This document shows, piece after piece, positions 3,790-6,314 of a stretch of DNA of 6,314 nt. Source of the DNA: Clostridium sp. AF27-2AA (GTDB lineage Bacteria > Bacillota > Clostridia > Lachnospirales > Lachnospiraceae); assembly GCF_003478505.1 (NCBI RefSeq), contig NZ_QUFI01000062.1:1-6314 (forward strand), read 5' to 3'. Position numbers and translations under genes: made by a program. The number at the start of each line of letters is the position of its first letter. Position 1 is the stretch's first letter. A model generated the notes under the pieces. That model saw only the letters and a list, made by a program, of their open reading frames with translations, did not search any database and was not told where the DNA came from.

Positions 3790-4944
3790 ATGCGGAATCA
3801 AAATGAGCAGGTGTACAAACTTCCGGTGACGATCATGCGGGGAGGAACCAGTAAGGGAATTTATATATTGGAATCTGATCTTCCGGAGAACAGGGAAGAA
3901 TGGGATGCCATCTTGCTTCGTCTGATGGGAAGCCCGGACAGCAAACAGATTGACGGACTTGGCGGATCCCAGTCCGTAACCAGCAAGGTGGCAATCGTGG
4001 GAAAGTCACAGAGAGTAGATGCCGATGTGGATTATACGTTTGCACAGGTATCTGTAGACAAGCCGATCGTCAGCTATAAGGGAAATTGCGGAAATATTTC
4101 TTCGGGTGTTGGCCCGTTTGCGCTGGAAAAAGGTCTGGTCACACCGAACGAGAACGAGACAACCGTGCGGATCTACAATACCAACACGGGAAAAATCATT
4201 GCAGCTGATGTGAAAACTTCCGGGAATCACGTGAATTATACAGGAGATTTCCAGATTGCCGGAGTTCCGGGAACGGCGTCACCGATCCGTCTGAAATTTT
4301 TAAATCCGGCAGGAACCTTAGGAAAGGGTCTGCTTCCAACCGGAAATGCAGTGGATGTGCTGATGGTGCCGGACTTTGGTGAGGTGAAGGTTTCCATTGT
4401 TGATGCGGCAAATCCGCTTGTTTTTGTAAACGCAAAGGACCTGGGGCTGACCGGAAAAGAAAATCCGAACGGGTTAAATGCGGATGCAGCGAAGCTGGAG
4501 CTTCTGGAAACGGTGCGGGGACTTGCCGCGGTGAAGCTTGGCCTGATCGATGATTACAAAAAATCAGCATGGGAAACACCTGGTATTCCGAAGATGACAT
4601 TTGTGGCGGAGCCGGATGCTTACGAGACCGCGGATGGAACGACAATCCGGAAAGAAGAAATAGATCTGCTTTCGCGGATGATGTCGATGCAGAAATCACA
4701 TCCGAGCTATGCGATGACCGGAGCCATGTGCACGGCGGCAGCAGCAGTTGTGCCGGGAAGCGTAGTAGCGCAGGTGTTAAATCCGGACACGGATACCAAG
4801 TTTATCCGTATCGGACATCCGGGCGGAGTATTGGAATGTGGCGTGGATTACCGGCCAGAGAAAAATGAGCTGGTTATTGAAGATACCTTTGGATTCCGCA
4901 CGGCCAACCTGTTGATGGAAGGCATTGCATCAATCAGAAGATAA
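3790..4944 (+). CDS. PrpF-family isomerase (2-methylaconitate / methylitaconate isomerase-like)
   Basis: This 384-residue protein has the two-domain diaminopimelate-epimerase fold of PrpF enzymes. These move a proton to isomerise unsaturated acids: 2-methylaconitate in the propionate methylcitrate route, methylitaconate in nicotinate fermentation, or oxalomesaconate tautomers. Signatures in order are MRGGTSKG (16-23), DGLGGSQSVTSKVAIV (55-70), GNCGNISSGVGPFALEKG (98-115), PTGNAVDVL, HPSYAMTGAMCTAAAAVVPGS and GHPGGVLECGVDY. K66 and C100 align with K73 and C107, which I recall as active-site residues of Shewanella PrpF, with the same offset of 7, so the enzyme should be active. GGAGG (3778-3782) lies 7 bases before the ATG. 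No acnD, prpB or prpC is visible, which argues against a standard methylcitrate cycle. The permease gene follows after 13 bases. The exact substrate is unresolved; trans-aconitate, which PrpF can bind, is one option. Confidence 0.93.
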   Translation: MRNQNEQVYKLPVTIMRGGTSKGIYILESDLPENREEWDAILLRLMGSPDSKQIDGLGGSQSVTSKVAIVGKSQRVDADVDYTFAQVSVDKPIVSYKGNCGNISSGVGPFALEKGLVTPNENETTVRIYNTNTGKIIAADVKTSGNHVNYTGDFQIAGVPGTASPIRLKFLNPAGTLGKGLLPTGNAVDVLMVPDFGEVKVSIVDAANPLVFVNAKDLGLTGKENPNGLNADAAKLELLETVRGLAAVKLGLIDDYKKSAWETPGIPKMTFVAEPDAYETADGTTIRKEEIDLLSRMMSMQKSHPSYAMTGAMCTAAAAVVPGSVVAQVLNPDTDTKFIRIGHPGGVLECGVDYRPEKNELVIEDTFGFRTANLLMEGIASIRR

Positions 4945-4957
4945 TGGGGGATATATT

Positions 4958-6274
4958 ATGGAAATGATTCGGGCAATCTTACCGCAGCTTTCTCTGCTGG
5001 TATTAATCATGGTAATCGCAGTTGGGTTTGTAAAGAAAATCAATATCGGCTTCTTTTCCATCGGAGCTGCCTTTTTACTGGCACTGTTGGGAATGGCGGT
5101 AGAGCTGCAGATTAAATCTGGCGACACCATGCGGCTGTTAAAGGCAAGTGATGTGGCAAAAGGCTTTTCCAGTTCTATGTTTGTAACTTTGGTGGGTGTT
5201 ACCTTCCTGTTTGGCATGGCATCCCAGAACGGAACGCTGGATTTGTTTTCCAAAAAGATCGTAGCTCTGGTCGGCAAGCGGACTTATCTGATCCCGGTCC
5301 TGATGTTTTTTCTGTCCGCCTTTATCTCTGCAATTGGTCCGGGCCACATTGCAGCAGGTATTTTGATGACAACCTTTGCCGTATATCTGGCACTAGAACT
5401 GGACATCAACCCGATGGCAACAGCATTATATGCAAAGCTGGGTGCCAATGCGGGCTGCGCATCCCCGCTGTCCTTGACTGGTATTCTGGCAAAGGAACTG
5501 TCTGAGCCGTTAGGCTACACCGGCTTTTCCCTGCACCTGTTTGTCAGCACCCTGCTTTCCGGCTTTGTGTTTACCCTGATTGTTTATGTGATCTATAAAG
5601 GCTACAAAGTAAAAGCAGACAACCCGCTGAAGCTTTCCGAAATCGAAAAGTTTAACGGGAAACAGCGCATCACCATGTCAGCAATTCTCATTATGGTCAT
5701 CTGCTGCATCGGCTTTAAGTTAGATACCGGCCTCTTTGCATTTGTCATGGCAGCGGTTCTGATCCTGCTTGGATGTGCCGATGAGAAGAAAGCTATTAAG
5801 AGCATCCCGTGGGGCACCCTGCTCATGATCTGTGGTGTGGGTGTACTGGTCAACATGATCAGCCTCTTAGGCGGCATCGACCTGATCTCCGATACCCTGG
5901 CTTCCTTTATGACCGAGCATACCGCAACCCCGATCATGGCAGCAACCTCCGGAATCCTGTCCTGGGTAAGCTCCACCACCGCAGTTGTCATGCCAACCCT
6001 GTACCCAATTTCCGCAGAAATCTGCCAGCGCTTTGCCGGAGTCAACTACGTAGAACTGATCGCGGCAATCACCGCAACCTCCTTTGCAGCAGCAATCAGC
6101 CCACTTTCCACCGGAGGTGCCATCATCATGTCTTCCTACTCCGCAGCGCGTGAGACTACCACCGAGGAAATGAATAAAATGTTCTACACATTGTTCCTGC
6201 TTTCTGTAGCTAATGTATGCGTCAACGTGGTTATGGCGGCAGTTGGAGTGTTCAGTCTGGGAGGAGTATTTTAA
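4958..6274 (+). CDS. MatC-like carboxylate permease (ion transporter superfamily)
   Basis: This 438-residue hydrophobic protein, with about 11-12 membrane segments, resembles MatC/dicarboxylate carriers that import small carboxylates with a cation. Segments include about 5-25, 29-48, 73-89, 109-147, 190-213, 238-272 and 284-306, then several to the C terminus. Two halves carry matching re-entrant-type motifs, AGCASPLSLTG (165-175) and AAISPLSTGGA (378-388), and GPGHIAAG (127-134) and SSTTAVVMPT (338-347) are helix-break regions. This fits the inverted two-fold repeat of that superfamily. The longer in-frame TTG start at 4925 lies inside prpF and lacks support. The ATG at 4958 has GGGGG (4946-4950) 7 bases upstream. 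The 13-base gap from prpF implies cotranscription under the LysR-linked promoter and a shared substrate. No terminator is seen in the last 40 bases. Exact specificity is unknown; citrate, malonate or aconitate-type acids are possible. Confidence 0.87.
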   Translation: MEMIRAILPQLSLLVLIMVIAVGFVKKINIGFFSIGAAFLLALLGMAVELQIKSGDTMRLLKASDVAKGFSSSMFVTLVGVTFLFGMASQNGTLDLFSKKIVALVGKRTYLIPVLMFFLSAFISAIGPGHIAAGILMTTFAVYLALELDINPMATALYAKLGANAGCASPLSLTGILAKELSEPLGYTGFSLHLFVSTLLSGFVFTLIVYVIYKGYKVKADNPLKLSEIEKFNGKQRITMSAILIMVICCIGFKLDTGLFAFVMAAVLILLGCADEKKAIKSIPWGTLLMICGVGVLVNMISLLGGIDLISDTLASFMTEHTATPIMAATSGILSWVSSTTAVVMPTLYPISAEICQRFAGVNYVELIAAITATSFAAAISPLSTGGAIIMSSYSAARETTTEEMNKMFYTLFLLSVANVCVNVVMAAVGVFSLGGVF

Positions 6275-6314
6275 AAATAACAATTTAAGAATAGTCACAA
6301 AAGGTCCGAAGCAG

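Noticed and set aside
3749..3829. Upstream open frame starting at ATG 3749 and overlapping prpF
   Set aside because: No ribosome site before it, the ATG is buried in a hairpin loop, and the 26-codon product looks random.
4196..4699. Long open frame of 167 codons antisense to prpF
   Set aside because: The encoded protein is rich in Pro, Ser and His with no recognisable domain, and it is the shadow of a well-supported gene.
4925..4957. TTG start adding 11 residues to the permease
   Set aside because: It lies within the prpF coding end without a suitable ribosome site, whereas the ATG at 4958 has a G-rich site at the right spacing.

Overview
The window reads as chromosomal DNA of an anaerobic gut-type Clostridia, most likely Lachnospiraceae (Bacillota). 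I infer this from protein style (a BilS-like flavodoxin, a GNAT enzyme with the N-terminal extension seen in that family, a PrpF isomerase beside a MatC-like carrier), from GGAGG-type ribosome sites and from roughly 50% GC. No taxonomic marker is present.

Left part (1-572): the window opens on what looks like the right end of an IS200/IS605-family element. Its hairpin has the CTTTAG apical loop and is followed by GGTAGTTCAC. The transposase/TnpB genes would lie upstream, outside the window. Only 28 bases separate this end from a GC-richer flavodoxin gene (69-572) of the BilS type, the electron-transfer partner in bilirubin reduction. No bilR-like reductase is visible here.

Middle part (573-2628): a dyad-rich spacer and a good extended -10 promoter precede a cytoplasmic cyclophilin peptidyl-prolyl isomerase (736-1254). 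It is followed after 18 bases by a GNAT acetyltransferase (1273-2085) and, after 63 bases, by a GTG-started NUDIX hydrolase (2149-2628). All three are co-oriented. The start of the GNAT coding sequence contains a near-perfect intrinsic-terminator structure (1338-1380, GAAA tetraloop, U-rich tail), so expression of the two distal genes may depend on readthrough or on translation.

Right part (2625-6314): a LysR-type regulator on the minus strand (2625-3536) is divergent from a prpF-like isomerase gene (3790-4944) and a MatC-like carboxylate permease gene (4958-6274). The 253-base divergent region is well organised. It holds a 25-bp LysR box (AAACTAT-N11-ATAGTTT) centred about 65 bases before the predicted prpF start. 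It also holds two mirror-image extended -10 elements lying in a 13-bp perfect inverted repeat, and a structured prpF leader. The simplest model is a substrate-responsive unit in which the regulator senses an unsaturated di- or tricarboxylate, the permease imports it and the PrpF enzyme shifts its double bond or geometry to feed central metabolism. The substrate is not known; trans-aconitate and methylitaconate-type acids are candidates by family precedent. No terminator is visible after the permease, so further pathway genes may follow.

There is no gene-free stretch above 300 bases, and I saw no tRNA, rRNA or CRISPR array.
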